From the NCBI RefSeq assembly GCF_016865235.1, contig NZ_CP064030.1, positions 2,790,001 through 2,854,000 on the forward strand: a stretch of 64,000 bases of DNA, written 5' to 3'. The position numbers and the translations under genes are program-made. The DNA comes from Dyella caseinilytica. GTDB taxonomy: Bacteria; Pseudomonadota; Gammaproteobacteria; Xanthomonadales; Rhodanobacteraceae. Positions 24,869-35,800 of the stretch are shown here, in pieces; position 1 is the stretch's first letter; each line of letters opens with the position of its first letter. The notes under the pieces are model-generated. The model was not told where the DNA came from. It made no database searches and was given only the letters and a program-made list of their open reading frames with translations.

Positions 24869-27069
24869 TGCTCAGTTGCAGGCTTCAGCCAAGGTGCTTT
24901 GCCGAGACGCAAGTCTGACCAGCTCATCACCAGAAAGATTTCTGCGCCAGTGGTATTGGACGCGACGATAACCTCCTTGTCAGGGTTTTCCACTTTTGGC
25001 GCAAGGTAGGCAGGAATGATACCAATACCAATCTGCCCCCCGGCGCTGATAGCGACACAAGGGAACTCCTCACCACGAGATCGTGCCGCCCTGACCTGAT
25101 CCTCGCACCAATCCCAATCCTGTCCAGTCAGAGTCATGGGCACGAGCGTATGAGCGAGTTGTGGATGCCATAGATCGACCAAGTTTGGAATGTCCTCCAG
25201 CAGCATTTCCAGAACAGAATCAGGGACGAGTGCGTCAATCGCATTCGATACCGCGGCGTATCCTTGGCTCAACGGAATGCTGGCACCTAAGAGATTTTCG
25301 AACTTCTCTGCCGTCCGCGCCGCGTCACGACCGTTTCCTAGCGCGTGCTTAGCAGACTCCCGTAACCATTCCCGTCCCATGTCGACAGCTTCCGCTTTGA
25401 TACCAGAGATTTCCGTTGCAGACGCAAATTGAGGATCGAAAGCTGCGTAGCATCGCAGCCCTACTCCAAAGGCTTGACGCATCAATGGCTCGCCAGCTTT
25501 TAAGAATTCGGCGCTGAACCACTTGGCGAAGGCGCCAGTTTGCGCGATCACAGCTTGCTTATCTTCATATTGACCAATAGGGAGGATTGGTGGCTCCTCG
25601 GTGATTTCCTCAGCGGATATGTACCGCAACACCACCTCATGCGCAGGCCGCACTAGATCAGCTTCGGCCCAAAACAAATTAGCCCGCATGAGGCGTTGCT
25701 GATGTTCGTCGGCGCCGGCATATTGAGCTGCAATAGAATAGAAGCGCCCCAGTCGCAGACCAATGCCGAAGACCGCGGAAATCGTCCATTGCCCATCTTG
25801 GACAAGTGGCTTGAGTGCAATGTCGTCGAGAAGGGCTACACCAAGGTTTGGAAATCGCCAATCCACACCAGGCTTTGCTAGTCCGCCGAGAAAGTTCCTC
25901 ACCCGGGGAACGTTTCGGACAGCGTCTCTGACATAGTCGCCCAGCATGCCCCAAAAATCCATCATCACGGGCGTGAAATGCCGGTCCGGTGTGACGGGGT
26001 CTGCCATCCATCGGCTCACGTCACGTAGCGTTCGCCAGTTGGAGAAGTTTTCCCAGCGGGCTCTGCCGAAGGTATTCAGGTAGCCAACCGCCGCTTGCAT
26101 ATCTCCGCCGGTCCAGTCCCAAGAAGAGGACAAGTCATCCAGATTGCCGTCATCGTGAACGTAGCTTGCAATAGGGGACGCGTGAGCCTGTAGAAATCCC
26201 TGATCGATGGCGTGGTCCACGAAGCTAAATGGATTAACCACACCGGCGAGGATTAAATAAGGCCCTTCGGCGAGACCCGGGTAGAAGTGATTGTAGGCAA
26301 TGAAAGCAAATCCAGATCCGCCTGACCGTTCAGCTTCTCGAACAATGAGCTGGGTGGCCGTGTCACACACTGCGTAAACCTGATCCTCGGTAAGGCCGGG
26401 CTCCGGCCTAAATGAAAGGAACGCAGTGACGATGGCACTATCAGGCATCGCAGCTTGCCCCATAGACGTCCAGGCCTTCGGGATATGAACGTCAAGGAGC
26501 GGCTCAATCCCGCTGTCATCGAACCGCAAGCAAAGAACGTTTCGGCGACTCCATGTATTTAGTCCTGCTACCGCATGATCCAGTAGCGTGGAAAAATCTC
26601 GGGAGACAATCACCATCATGATGTCATTTGCGCCCGCAAATGGCAGATGATTCAAAACTTCGTGCTCATAAGCGAGCAGCTCGGTTATGGCCTCGCGGGC
26701 GGTGGTATTCTGGTTTTTGACCTCGATAATGATGAATTGCGAGGTGTCTCTCTTGCAGTAGAGCAGATCAGTGAACAGTCGCTCACCCCTTTCGGCGGAC
26801 ATGTTTCGGTTGTTCTTAACGATTAGGTCGAGCGGCCCGAGTGAGGTCAGCACGTTTTGCGCGGCTCGTTGGCATCCCTTACGTGTTAGATAGTCAACAG
26901 GAAACGAGGGCCAGAAATCAGGCGAGGACCAATGTGCGAGCTCCACCCCGATCTTTTCCTTCCCCTGGATATGTTTTTGGATCTCACCTGATCGAACGAC
27001 CGTTTCCAACCAGTCCTGCACGTCCTGTTCTGAGGTGAAGGAAGCTCCCAGTTTTGATGTAGTGGACAT
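24865..27069 (-). CDS. PD-(D/E)XK nuclease-like protein, 734 aa
   Basis: The N-terminal region holds a restriction-nuclease-like core: LGPLDLIVKNN (Asp81), then DLLYCKRDTSQ and FIIIEVKNQNTTAREAI (Asp101, Glu116-Val-Lys118), followed by a helix, the arrangement of Mrr/NERD-type PD-(D/E)XK folds. The remaining 550 residues are not recognised; they include aromatic-rich segments (FAFIAYNHFYPGLAEGPYL) and no helicase motif. ATG 27,069 (MSTTSKLGAS) is chosen over an upstream frame extension that lacks features. It sits 117 bases downstream of the Gabija-like helicase and convergent with the helicase-topoisomerase operon. It is a likely single-gene or accessory defence nuclease. Confidence 0.65.
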   Translation of the reverse strand: MSTTSKLGASFTSEQDVQDWLETVVRSGEIQKHIQGKEKIGVELAHWSSPDFWPSFPVDYLTRKGCQRAAQNVLTSLGPLDLIVKNNRNMSAERGERLFTDLLYCKRDTSQFIIIEVKNQNTTAREAITELLAYEHEVLNHLPFAGANDIMMVIVSRDFSTLLDHAVAGLNTWSRRNVLCLRFDDSGIEPLLDVHIPKAWTSMGQAAMPDSAIVTAFLSFRPEPGLTEDQVYAVCDTATQLIVREAERSGGSGFAFIAYNHFYPGLAEGPYLILAGVVNPFSFVDHAIDQGFLQAHASPIASYVHDDGNLDDLSSSWDWTGGDMQAAVGYLNTFGRARWENFSNWRTLRDVSRWMADPVTPDRHFTPVMMDFWGMLGDYVRDAVRNVPRVRNFLGGLAKPGVDWRFPNLGVALLDDIALKPLVQDGQWTISAVFGIGLRLGRFYSIAAQYAGADEHQQRLMRANLFWAEADLVRPAHEVVLRYISAEEITEEPPILPIGQYEDKQAVIAQTGAFAKWFSAEFLKAGEPLMRQAFGVGLRCYAAFDPQFASATEISGIKAEAVDMGREWLRESAKHALGNGRDAARTAEKFENLLGASIPLSQGYAAVSNAIDALVPDSVLEMLLEDIPNLVDLWHPQLAHTLVPMTLTGQDWDWCEDQVRAARSRGEEFPCVAISAGGQIGIGIIPAYLAPKVENPDKEVIVASNTTGAEIFLVMSWSDLRLGKAPWLKPATEH

Positions 27070-27186
27070 AGTGGCCTGGTTGTTAGCTAATTTGTGGGAT
27101 GGTGCCAGGCGTGATATCGCCCAACAGGTTAGTCGTGGATCTGTGCAGTGCATCGACAAAAATCGTCATTAAACCCCGACGCACGA

Positions 27187-29139
27187 CTACGAGAGCGCAA
27201 CTATTTCGTCTTCGGCAAACCAGCCGCATGCCTTGATGGCAGTCAACGCCGAGCTCGCATCCTTCGCCCAGAGCACCAATGCCAAACTTTCTTCGGCACG
27301 GCTGCACGTGACATAGAGCAAACGAAGCGTTCGGTCGATGGCGGTTTCCTTCCCCGCCGCCATGTTTTCCCTATCGCCCTTGCTCAGCCCAGCACCGAAT
27401 AGCTTGTCGTAGGAAAACAGGTTCCCCTCAGCTTCCTCATCATCCATGACGACCATGACGTGCTTGAACTCAGACCCCTTCACTACTTGGTGTGTAGCAA
27501 AGGGCGCCTCGCCACCCAGATATGTCCGGTAGCGTGCGAGTTCGGTCCATGGCGCATTCATCAGGGCGTGCCACCCGCGACGCTGACGGTCTTCCTTGCT
27601 TTCTCCGGCCCCCCGTTGGGGCTCAGGCGGCGGCGCCCGCTCATCCCGATAGGCTTCAACTAGGCGAGTGTCAGCTGGAAGCACATTGGCCTCCAGAATC
27701 GGAGCCAGAACTTGTTTGATCAGTGCGCCATCAGTGCAGCACAGCCCGGCGAATCGGCCGATTGCTTGGTGGAGCTCAGCAAGCCGCGTGGCACGCGCGG
27801 TACGCTCGCTCGGTACCTTCGCCAGTGCATCGTGGCGGCGTAGCACTGCCATCGCGACAAACTCATCCCACGTGCCACCTGTCTGGACACACTCAGCAAG
27901 TTCCAGCAACCCTCCAAGAAGAGGACGAACCATCGACGGCCCCATCCGCTCGCCGTTGGGGTCGGGCGTGGCCGCTTCTTTGTCGAGCAAAACCATACCG
28001 CTGTAGACCTCGTAGAAGCCACCTCGCTTCGCCCCCAACTTGTGCTCCAAAGCCAACGTCTTGAATCCAATTTGGTCGACAGTCCACGCTTCTGCGTTCG
28101 TTACCTGCGCCATAACACCCGCACAGTTAGCTTCTGCACCCATCTTTGCAGACGCGGAGCGCGACGTGTTACCGACGAATATCCGCAACTTGCCGCCCTG
28201 CTTTTCGCTACGGGAATGCTGGGCCACTCCAGTCTTAGGTTGAGTGCGACCTTCGATGTCGGCCTCCCAAATGGCGTTGATGAGCCGGACGATGCGCTCC
28301 TGGCTACGATGATTCATCTGCAACGCCGGACGAGCCCAGGTCGGCGGAATGTGCGACGGCAAGTCGGTATGGCCATCGGCATAGATACGCTGGCGGTGAT
28401 CGCCGAGCAGGCCAAGCGTGAAGTTGCCGGGGCGAACGCTCGTAAGGTCCAACAGAGCATCCAACACACCCCGCATCGTATCCTGCGATTCGTCGATGAG
28501 CAGGAGGGGATGTCGATCCTGAACAATGCGCTGCAAAGTGGGCCGCTCGCGAAGTAGCCACGCCGCCACGTGCAGCACGTCCTGGTGCGAAAGCGCGCCT
28601 TCGCCATACGTGTTGTGGTCGGGGTGATATCGGAATGCGGGGGTCGCCCTCAGTTCGTCCGCCTCAGCTTCCAGCTCCGCATACTTCTTGCGGTCGGTGT
28701 CGGTCTCGCCTTTCTTCTTCGACTGCGCATAGGCTTTCGCCTCAGCAAGATCCTCTGCGTTCTTTGCTAATAAAGCCTGACGGATATCGTCGTCGAAACC
28801 TTTCACCAGCTCCCAACAGAACGAGTGGATGGTGGAAACGTCAGTCATTCGGTTCTCGCCAAGTCGACTGGTGACCACCCGCGCAGCGTTTTTCGTGTAG
28901 GTAATTACCCGCACCGACTGGCCTCTCGCACGCAGTTTCGAAGCGTAGACACCGCCTGCTGCATGCTCGACCACGCCAGTGATGCGACGGAGCACCTCAA
29001 CCAGCGTACGCGTCTTGCCTGACCCTGCACCCGCAAAGAGGAAAAAGCTGCGCGGGTGAACATCAGCAACGTAGCTGCAAATTTCCTCGACAACGTGCGC
29101 GTCCCGCTCATTGCCCACCTCTTCGACGGCTACGTTCAT
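27187..29139 (-). CDS. Gabija-like GajB: UvrD-family SF1 helicase
   Basis: 650 residues. Walker A FLFAGAGSGKTRTLVEVL near residues 35-45, RVITYTKNAARVV (motif Ia), LLLIDESQDTMRGVLDALL (motif II), LGLLGDHRQRIYADGH (motif III), QMNHRSQERIVRLINA (motif IV), HQVVKGSEFKHVMVVMDD (motif V) and LLYVTCSRAEESLALVLWA (motif VI) give a full UvrD/Rep set. The ATG overlaps the stop of the OLD-type gene (ATGA). Tandem class 2 OLD nuclease plus UvrD-like helicase is the Gabija arrangement; this GajB is longer than the usual ~500 residues. It is expected to act with the nuclease on phage DNA. Confidence 0.82.
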   Translation of the reverse strand: MNVAVEEVGNERDAHVVEEICSYVADVHPRSFFLFAGAGSGKTRTLVEVLRRITGVVEHAAGGVYASKLRARGQSVRVITYTKNAARVVTSRLGENRMTDVSTIHSFCWELVKGFDDDIRQALLAKNAEDLAEAKAYAQSKKKGETDTDRKKYAELEAEADELRATPAFRYHPDHNTYGEGALSHQDVLHVAAWLLRERPTLQRIVQDRHPLLLIDESQDTMRGVLDALLDLTSVRPGNFTLGLLGDHRQRIYADGHTDLPSHIPPTWARPALQMNHRSQERIVRLINAIWEADIEGRTQPKTGVAQHSRSEKQGGKLRIFVGNTSRSASAKMGAEANCAGVMAQVTNAEAWTVDQIGFKTLALEHKLGAKRGGFYEVYSGMVLLDKEAATPDPNGERMGPSMVRPLLGGLLELAECVQTGGTWDEFVAMAVLRRHDALAKVPSERTARATRLAELHQAIGRFAGLCCTDGALIKQVLAPILEANVLPADTRLVEAYRDERAPPPEPQRGAGESKEDRQRRGWHALMNAPWTELARYRTYLGGEAPFATHQVVKGSEFKHVMVVMDDEEAEGNLFSYDKLFGAGLSKGDRENMAAGKETAIDRTLRLLYVTCSRAEESLALVLWAKDASSALTAIKACGWFAEDEIVALS

Positions 29140-31466
29140 ACCGTCAATCCCGTCGACTGCAGTTGCATCGCGAGCCAATTAAGCGCTTCGGCGATGTAGC
29201 TAGGACATGCGAGGTTTCCGCTGGCGAATCGTTCGAACAAAGTAGCGGCAAAGTCTCCTTTGCTGAATCCCTTGTGCATTGTTTCATGGAGCTGCTGTGC
29301 CAACTCTGCGGGCTTGGGATAGTCGACCACGAGTCCGACGACTTTGCCTAAGGCTCCCCGGTGTTCGACCTTCTTGCCGGAAACCGGATCTTTCTCCTCA
29401 TCCAAACCTTTGAACCAAGCTATGTTCGAAAGCACCAAAGCGTCTTCGAACGAACTGGGCCACTGTCCGTCGGCACTGGGAATGGGTACCTGCCAAGCGA
29501 AGCGCACCTTGCCTCCGTTGAGCGATGTCCATTCGAGGTCTGCTGCCTTTGGCGTACCATACTCCTGAAAGCTGGCAAGCTTAGGATGCCACGCAGTCAG
29601 GGTATCGTTCCCGCATTCGAGGGCCGACTGTCCTGCAATGCACACGGCGACCTTGATGGTCCGCTTACCGACCACCTGCGGCGCCACCGGGTCGACATCG
29701 GTAATGATCACTGTCGGAATGCCCAAGCATTCCACCAAAGGCCGAAGCCGATGGGCATGGCTCCCCCCTATATCGAGGAATGACAGATACTTTTTGTCCA
29801 GGGCTGGAAGATCTCGCGCGATGAACAGCGGCACGAGCATCCGTTCTGCAGTGCCCTCGACGAACACTGCCGCGTCGGCGAACAGCAAGTCGGTATGCTG
29901 AACTTGAAAATATCGCTCGGCGAATACCCTGGTCTGTACGTCGCTGCCAAACACGTCAGCAAGATTGATGACGCGTGTACTCGCCTTGGCCCCCGCAGCG
30001 GATGCTGGTGTGCGCTTCACGTAGCGTAACCGGGTGAAACTGTTGCCGTGAGCCAAATGACTGGAGTGGGTGCTGATGAGAAGTTGCGTGCGCAAGTGGC
30101 TCTGTTCAGTGCCATTGGGGCACAGAAGTGCATGGGCGTTGGCGGAGAAACATCGTTGCACCTGCACATGGAGGTGGGCTTCGGGCTCTTCCACCATGAC
30201 AAGATGGACTGCCGCGGGTGTGCCTTGCGTCGGATTCAATCTCGCCGTGCGGAACGACACAAGCATGAAACTTAGGGATTGGAGATTCTGGTAGCCAAGC
30301 CCGATGGAGTGCTCCGGCAGCGACTCGTCCAATGCCGTCTTGTCATTGCGGTACTGGATGGCCGTGCCGTGCGCAAGCAGGTCTGCCGTCTGGATGCGCG
30401 TGCGGAAATGCATCTCCTGCGGGTCGTGCAAGCCTGGGTAGCCCAGAATCTGCACGTCTTGCATCGCCGGTTGGAGCGCCTCGAAAATGCGCTCGTCCAG
30501 GTTCGCCTGCGCATTGGCGACGGCCTCGACTAACGCCTCGCTTTGTCCATGAGCAGACGTGCTGACGTTCAAGTGCTGACGCGCAAACTTTACGAGCTGG
30601 CTTGAAAACAAGCCCGGTCTCGCGCCCGTCGACTCGGACCGCGTCTCGTCGTCCTCAGCTCCCAGGCCACGCTGCGCCGGCACGAAGTCCACGCGAATGA
30701 GTTGCCGCAGTAACGCCAACTCCACCGGCTGCGAACTTGGCGGGAGGGGTTGCGGCGCACTTGCTTTCACAGGTGACAGAGGGCCTTTGGTGGGGTCCAG
30801 CCGATACGCTTGGATGCGACGCAGGTCGGTCGGGTGCCGGAGCCAGTAATCAAGCAAGTCCGTCGGCCACGCGTGGCCCTTCTTCGCCAACTTGCGCACA
30901 GGGGCTCGAGCCTCGCGATAACGCCAAGCCAGCTTGCGCAGGTCGTTTGCATCACTCGTAGGCTCCAATCGTAGACGAAGTCCGACAGCACCACCCGACC
31001 ACATGAGGGTGGTGATGAAAGGCGCCACGTAGTGATACGCGCCGTCCTTCGCGTCGAACCATAGGTCGATGAACGGCATACAAGCTAATAGTTGCTGATG
31101 CTGCTGCTCCCAGGAGTCGGCGTCTTTCGTGTCTGTCGTGGGATCCTCATCGAGAGCCTCCCAAGCTTCAGCCAACTGCCTGAGCGTGGCCCATTGCGAG
31201 AGGCTGATATCGAAGGCGCGAAAGCCCGGCGATTCACTCAGGAAGTTGCGCAGCGCGATAAGTAGCGACGTCTTGCCGCTGTTGTTGGCGCCAACTAGGA
31301 CCGTTGTGCAGTCATCGAAATCCAACCGGGCCTGGGTCAAACGACGGAAATTCCCCACCTCGGCACATGCGAGCCTGATTGGTGGGGACACCGCAGATGC
31401 CGCCGATGGAGCGAGCGACTCGCTGAGCGGCGCGGCGTCGACGGGTGTTTCGACGGAAGACTGCAT
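29136..31466 (-). CDS. Gabija-like GajA: OLD-family ATPase with TOPRIM nuclease domain
   Basis: 776 residues. The N-terminal ABC-type ATPase has Walker A VLVGANNSGKTSLL (residues 57-68) after the OLD-typical AEVGNFRRLTQARLDF. The second half holds VMVEEPEAHLHVQVQ (Walker B/D-loop) and LLISTHSSHLAHG. The C-terminal TOPRIM domain follows: AAVFVEGTAERMLVPLF (Glu) and IPTVIITDVDPVAP (Asp-x-Asp), the OLD nuclease active site. Known GajA proteins are near 580 residues; this one is longer through inserts in the ATPase part. AAGGA nine bases before ATG supports the start. With the overlapping UvrD-like gene it forms a class 2 OLD / Gabija-type anti-phage module that nicks DNA and is controlled by nucleotides. 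Confidence 0.82.
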   Translation of the reverse strand: MQSSVETPVDAAPLSESLAPSAASAVSPPIRLACAEVGNFRRLTQARLDFDDCTTVLVGANNSGKTSLLIALRNFLSESPGFRAFDISLSQWATLRQLAEAWEALDEDPTTDTKDADSWEQQHQQLLACMPFIDLWFDAKDGAYHYVAPFITTLMWSGGAVGLRLRLEPTSDANDLRKLAWRYREARAPVRKLAKKGHAWPTDLLDYWLRHPTDLRRIQAYRLDPTKGPLSPVKASAPQPLPPSSQPVELALLRQLIRVDFVPAQRGLGAEDDETRSESTGARPGLFSSQLVKFARQHLNVSTSAHGQSEALVEAVANAQANLDERIFEALQPAMQDVQILGYPGLHDPQEMHFRTRIQTADLLAHGTAIQYRNDKTALDESLPEHSIGLGYQNLQSLSFMLVSFRTARLNPTQGTPAAVHLVMVEEPEAHLHVQVQRCFSANAHALLCPNGTEQSHLRTQLLISTHSSHLAHGNSFTRLRYVKRTPASAAGAKASTRVINLADVFGSDVQTRVFAERYFQVQHTDLLFADAAVFVEGTAERMLVPLFIARDLPALDKKYLSFLDIGGSHAHRLRPLVECLGIPTVIITDVDPVAPQVVGKRTIKVAVCIAGQSALECGNDTLTAWHPKLASFQEYGTPKAADLEWTSLNGGKVRFAWQVPIPSADGQWPSSFEDALVLSNIAWFKGLDEEKDPVSGKKVEHRGALGKVVGLVVDYPKPAELAQQLHETMHKGFSKGDFAATLFERFASGNLACPSYIAEALNWLAMQLQSTGLTV

Positions 31467-31579
31467 GGTCCATTCCTTGCGCGATATGTGGTGACACTGC
31501 GTAACAGGCGCCTATGCCAGGCGCACACTCCTTGCTACTAGCCAAACTCTGCCTAAGAATTCGCTCCTACGATCGAGGA

Positions 31580-32818
31580 CTAGGCCTGACGGTTCCGTCG
31601 ATCGTCACGACGTAACCGCCGGCTCGCTCGACCAAACTCCTTAGGAATGTCCGTCCCGAGTCTGCTGACCAATTTGGCGACCACGATATCGTCCAAAATT
31701 GGGCTGTTGTCGATGAGTAGCAGGGTTATTTCCATCAAACTGACTGCAGCATGCTGCCCAGGTTCTGCGAGGCCTGCATTGCTAGCACCCGCCAATAGCG
31801 CAGGGGATCCATCCAGGGTCCCCATTTTGAAGTAAACCCCTTTTGGGCTAGCGTGAACGTTGTAGCTGGCCATTTTGTAGGGTGATCGCATCATTGCATC
31901 ACCTGCCTCGGCTTCCAGGTCGGCGAACGTTATCCGCTTTTTCGTGGGGCCACCGAGGTGATGCGCGGCCCAACCGTATTCCTCACTGAACTCCTTCCCA
32001 AAACGCTTCTTGACCTTGTCGTAATCACGACGGATTCGCTCCAACTGCCGTTTAGAGATCGGCTTGAACCCCAATGCCTGGTGGTTTTTCTCATACGCAA
32101 TCGCCGCCTTGTGGGACTCAACAATTTGGTAATGGACGTATCGTTCCGCGATCTCGTCACCGAATTTTGCAATCACGGCGGCAGTGATGGCGATCTCATG
32201 CAACGTTCGCCAACGAGCCATGGCGCCGTCCGCGTAGCCACTTTCCAAGAGGACAATGATTTCATGGGTCACTTGGCACGCACGAACGTGCAACCGGAGC
32301 AATACGTCATCAAGATGAGGAAGCTTTCTGCCAGGATTTTTCTGCTTTCTCTCGAACGCTCCCTGCGCCCATTCCATCACGATGGTAAGGAGCATACGAA
32401 GCTTGCCAAGCGCCTTGCCCCAACGCATCTCTAGACGCTCTTTGAAAGCCGCCATCTCTTCTTGCTGAGCCGCAAACTCTGCGCCCCATCGCCTTCTGAG
32501 GGTTTGATAAAACAGCTCTGCGGTCTTACCACCCACATCGCGAAGCACATCAACGAGCTTTTCCTTATAAAACTCCTCCGACTTCGCCACGACGTATTCG
32601 AGATCATCCTCAGTAATTTCGATGGTGACATGGTCGTCGGTATCACCAAAGTGGAAGGTCTCAGTGTTCCCGCTTAGCAGATGTTCGGATGCCCGAGTTA
32701 AGTCTGCGTCGCTGGCCTGAATTCCGGCCTCAAGAAATCGCTCGGACAGCCGCTTTTCCAGAAAACGTCGCGGGACGGTCTTCAGCTCCTTTTCGAGCAT
32801 GTTTTGAAACTCTTCCAT
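31580..32818 (-). CDS. DUF5677-family protein
   Basis: 412 residues. The central and C-terminal part has the DUF5677 look: RACQVTHEIIVLLESGYADG, ARWRTLHEIAITAAVIAKFG, EIAERYVHYQIVESHKAAI and YKMASYNVHASPKG, with conserved His and Arg/Glu residues in helices; the family is found in defence islands and has no settled activity. ATG 32,818 is used because AAAGGA lies six bases upstream; a TTG two codons earlier is possible. It begins 14 bases after the large helicase-nuclease gene on the same strand, so the two are very likely one operon and functional partners. Confidence 0.75.
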   Translation of the reverse strand: MEEFQNMLEKELKTVPRRFLEKRLSERFLEAGIQASDADLTRASEHLLSGNTETFHFGDTDDHVTIEITEDDLEYVVAKSEEFYKEKLVDVLRDVGGKTAELFYQTLRRRWGAEFAAQQEEMAAFKERLEMRWGKALGKLRMLLTIVMEWAQGAFERKQKNPGRKLPHLDDVLLRLHVRACQVTHEIIVLLESGYADGAMARWRTLHEIAITAAVIAKFGDEIAERYVHYQIVESHKAAIAYEKNHQALGFKPISKRQLERIRRDYDKVKKRFGKEFSEEYGWAAHHLGGPTKKRITFADLEAEAGDAMMRSPYKMASYNVHASPKGVYFKMGTLDGSPALLAGASNAGLAEPGQHAAVSLMEITLLLIDNSPILDDIVVAKLVSRLGTDIPKEFGRASRRLRRDDRRNRQA

Positions 32819-32832
32819 AGGCAATCCTTTCC

Positions 32833-35800
32833 CTACGCGGTCTCTGATTGGGCCCCGTCAACGGCTCGCCGGATCACTTCGTCAACCTCATCTTCTTCCT
32901 GCTGATCCCAGACACGATGTTCGACCAGCGTCGCGAGCTGACCCAGCGCACCAATCGGCTCAATGCCCATGGCATACAGGAGGGCAAGTAGCTCCGCAAA
33001 GACATCTTCTTTGTGGAGAGACCACGTTGAGGCAAAGCACCGCCAGAACGTCCAGCCGGCTCGCTCCAGGATCCGTTGCCTGATCATGTCGTGCTGCCAG
33101 CGATCCGGCCCGTGGAATTCATCGCCATCGAGCTCGATAGCCAACCGTTTGTCGTCGGTGCCTTCCACCACCATATCAATGCGGAACTCGCCGACCTTGA
33201 CCTGAGGGATGACGCGATAACCCCTTTCAGTGAGCATGGTAAAGACTTCCCGCTCAAAGCCGGATTCGCACAACCGGATGGGGTTTTCGTCGACGCCTTC
33301 TGTTACCACCATGGGCTTGGCGAAATGCTCCACCAAGCTTCGGCGTAAATCGACTTGCGATAAATCGCTAAGTTCAACCGATCGCACTAAATACATGCGA
33401 TCGCGTGCACGACTGGCGGCCACGTTGAACCGCTGCTCGTCGCCCATGCGTGAGGCAGCATGGTGACGATCGCGGTCCGCCACCATGGAGAGGAAGACGA
33501 TGTCGCGCTCGCTGCCCTGGAAAGCACGCGGTTCACCACAAAGAAATTTCCGCCGCATCAACTCAGAGGCTGAGAAGGCAGTTCGAACCAACTCATCGAT
33601 ATATTTGGATTGCTCAATGCCAAGCAATGAGACGACCCCGATGGTTTTCCCAGCGAACGTTGAATCATTCAAGATCGCTTCAATCTCCTGGACGATAAAT
33701 TCGGCTTCTTCCTTGTTGCGATCCTTCTTGTCGCGATAGCCACTGGGGACGTAGACATCCACGAGAGGCGGATCGATGCGTTCGGACGCTAAGGGAACGC
33801 GAAGTGGTCGAATGGCACCCTTGTAAAACGTCTTGTTCGAGTAGGCAATGATCGGTGCCACACACCGAAAATGCTCGCGCAACATGACCTGATGGGACGC
33901 AAACACACGCGCCGCCAAATCGTAGAGAGACTTCTCCGGCGTCATATCGGCTTGGAAAGGCTGATCGCCCAGGAAACGCTGACGCAGGGACGTTATCAAC
34001 TCGGCCGAGATGAATCCCCCATCGGGCGACACCTGCTTGTCGTCGCCCACCACCAGGATTTTCTCTCCTCGCAAGATCGCGGGAAGTGCCCAAAGGTCGG
34101 ACTGACTAGCCTCATCAACTATCACTAGGTCGAACGCGCCAATGTCGGCCGGCATCGCTTCGGAAATGCGGGCGTGGTTCATGATCCAACACGGCACCGC
34201 ACCAGCCGCGTCGTTCATCGCGTCGCGCGCATCCCGGCGATAGCGTGGCGCATTGGTCCCTGTGCCCTGCCCGATGCGCCGAATGGCCGTGGCATACCCG
34301 TTGAGTGCGGACATGATCTTCGGGGTGGCGTTGTTCTTAGTTTCAAGCCATGCGGACTTCGCCACCAGGTCCGAATACAAACGTTGAAGGCCTTTGGAAA
34401 GCTCCGACCGTTGGGTTGCCAGTTGGCGGAGCTCATCGCGGGCCTCGATTGATTCCAGATGACCGCGCAACCGCGCCCACGTCCAACTCTTACGCCATTG
34501 TGCAGGCACGATGGTGTCGTCGCCTACGCCGGCGCACGCGTGATGCGTGATCCGCTCCGACCAGCGAACGGCACCGGCCGTGCGTAAGTGTTCGGCAGCA
34601 GAGATGATCATCGCCAAGTGCGGCCCCAGACTGGTGATACGGCGCAGCTCTGCCATCAGCGCGACATACTCGGAGGTCACTTGCTCGGGCGTGCACAACC
34701 CATTACCCAACATGTGAAGCGAAAATTCGCGCAGCTTGTCCGAAATCGCACCGGTCTTGCCGCCTAATTTCTCCTGAAAGCTCGTCAACCCTTCTGCAGC
34801 CCGTGCAAGCCTCGAACGGACTAAGTGCTTCTGAAGGCTCTGCGCCACCTCGCGCAGGTCGGCGGTCTCCCCATGAAGCTTCGCGGTCGGAACATCAGTA
34901 AAGACTTGTCCCGCCTGGTTGGTCAGAACACGATCCAGATGCGTGCCAAGCCGATGGGCTTTACGTGCTGCAGTCGCCAGCTTTTCGATATGGCGAAGAT
35001 CCAACGTGCCCTCGGAAAGGCTCGGCAAGGACAAAGGTTCCGCGAAGGTGTTCCAACGCGCCACGAACGATGCCAGTTCTTGGTGGAGCAGCACATGCCG
35101 CTGCACGTGTTGCCACGCATCCGCGTCTTGAGGCGCCAAGCCTGAGACGCGCACGGTGGCCAAGTGCTGTTTTGCATCTCCCACGCCAACTGCCAAGATC
35201 CCGAACGGTTTTCCCGTAACCGCTGCACGCGCCACGGCTTCGATCGTTTTGGGCGCGCTCAATCCTTCCGGAGGAAAAACAACCGGTCGCTTCAAAAAGT
35301 CCGCGCGCGCGGCGACGAGGCGATCGATGTCACTGAACAGTGCTTCAAAGGCGTTGCGCTCGGCCGCATACGAGGCTGTGCGGCACTTCTCTCGAAACGC
35401 CAGCCCCCAACCAGCGGCGTTCGTTTCGAGGGCTTCGGCCTCTTGAATGGCCAATTCAATGGATTTGGCCAGTTCTTGCACCGCTTGGTGGACCTCGTTG
35501 GTGTTGGCACGCACCGCCAACCCAGGCACTTCGGCGATCGCATGATCGATCTCTTTCAAGCCCACCAGCGTGCGATGCAGCTCCCCGATCTGCTCAGCCG
35601 TGGGCAACGCATCAGCACCCGGCAGTTCGGCGCCCAAATAGACCAAATCCGCACCCACCGACCGACGTGCTAAGCGAAGCGCAGCAACATCGCCCTCGCC
35701 TAGCGGGGCCTGATGAGTGGGCGCGAGGGTCAGCTCGTCATCGAACCAGCCATGCACTTCTGTGCCACTTAACAGGAATTCTGCGGCCTTTTGGGCACGC

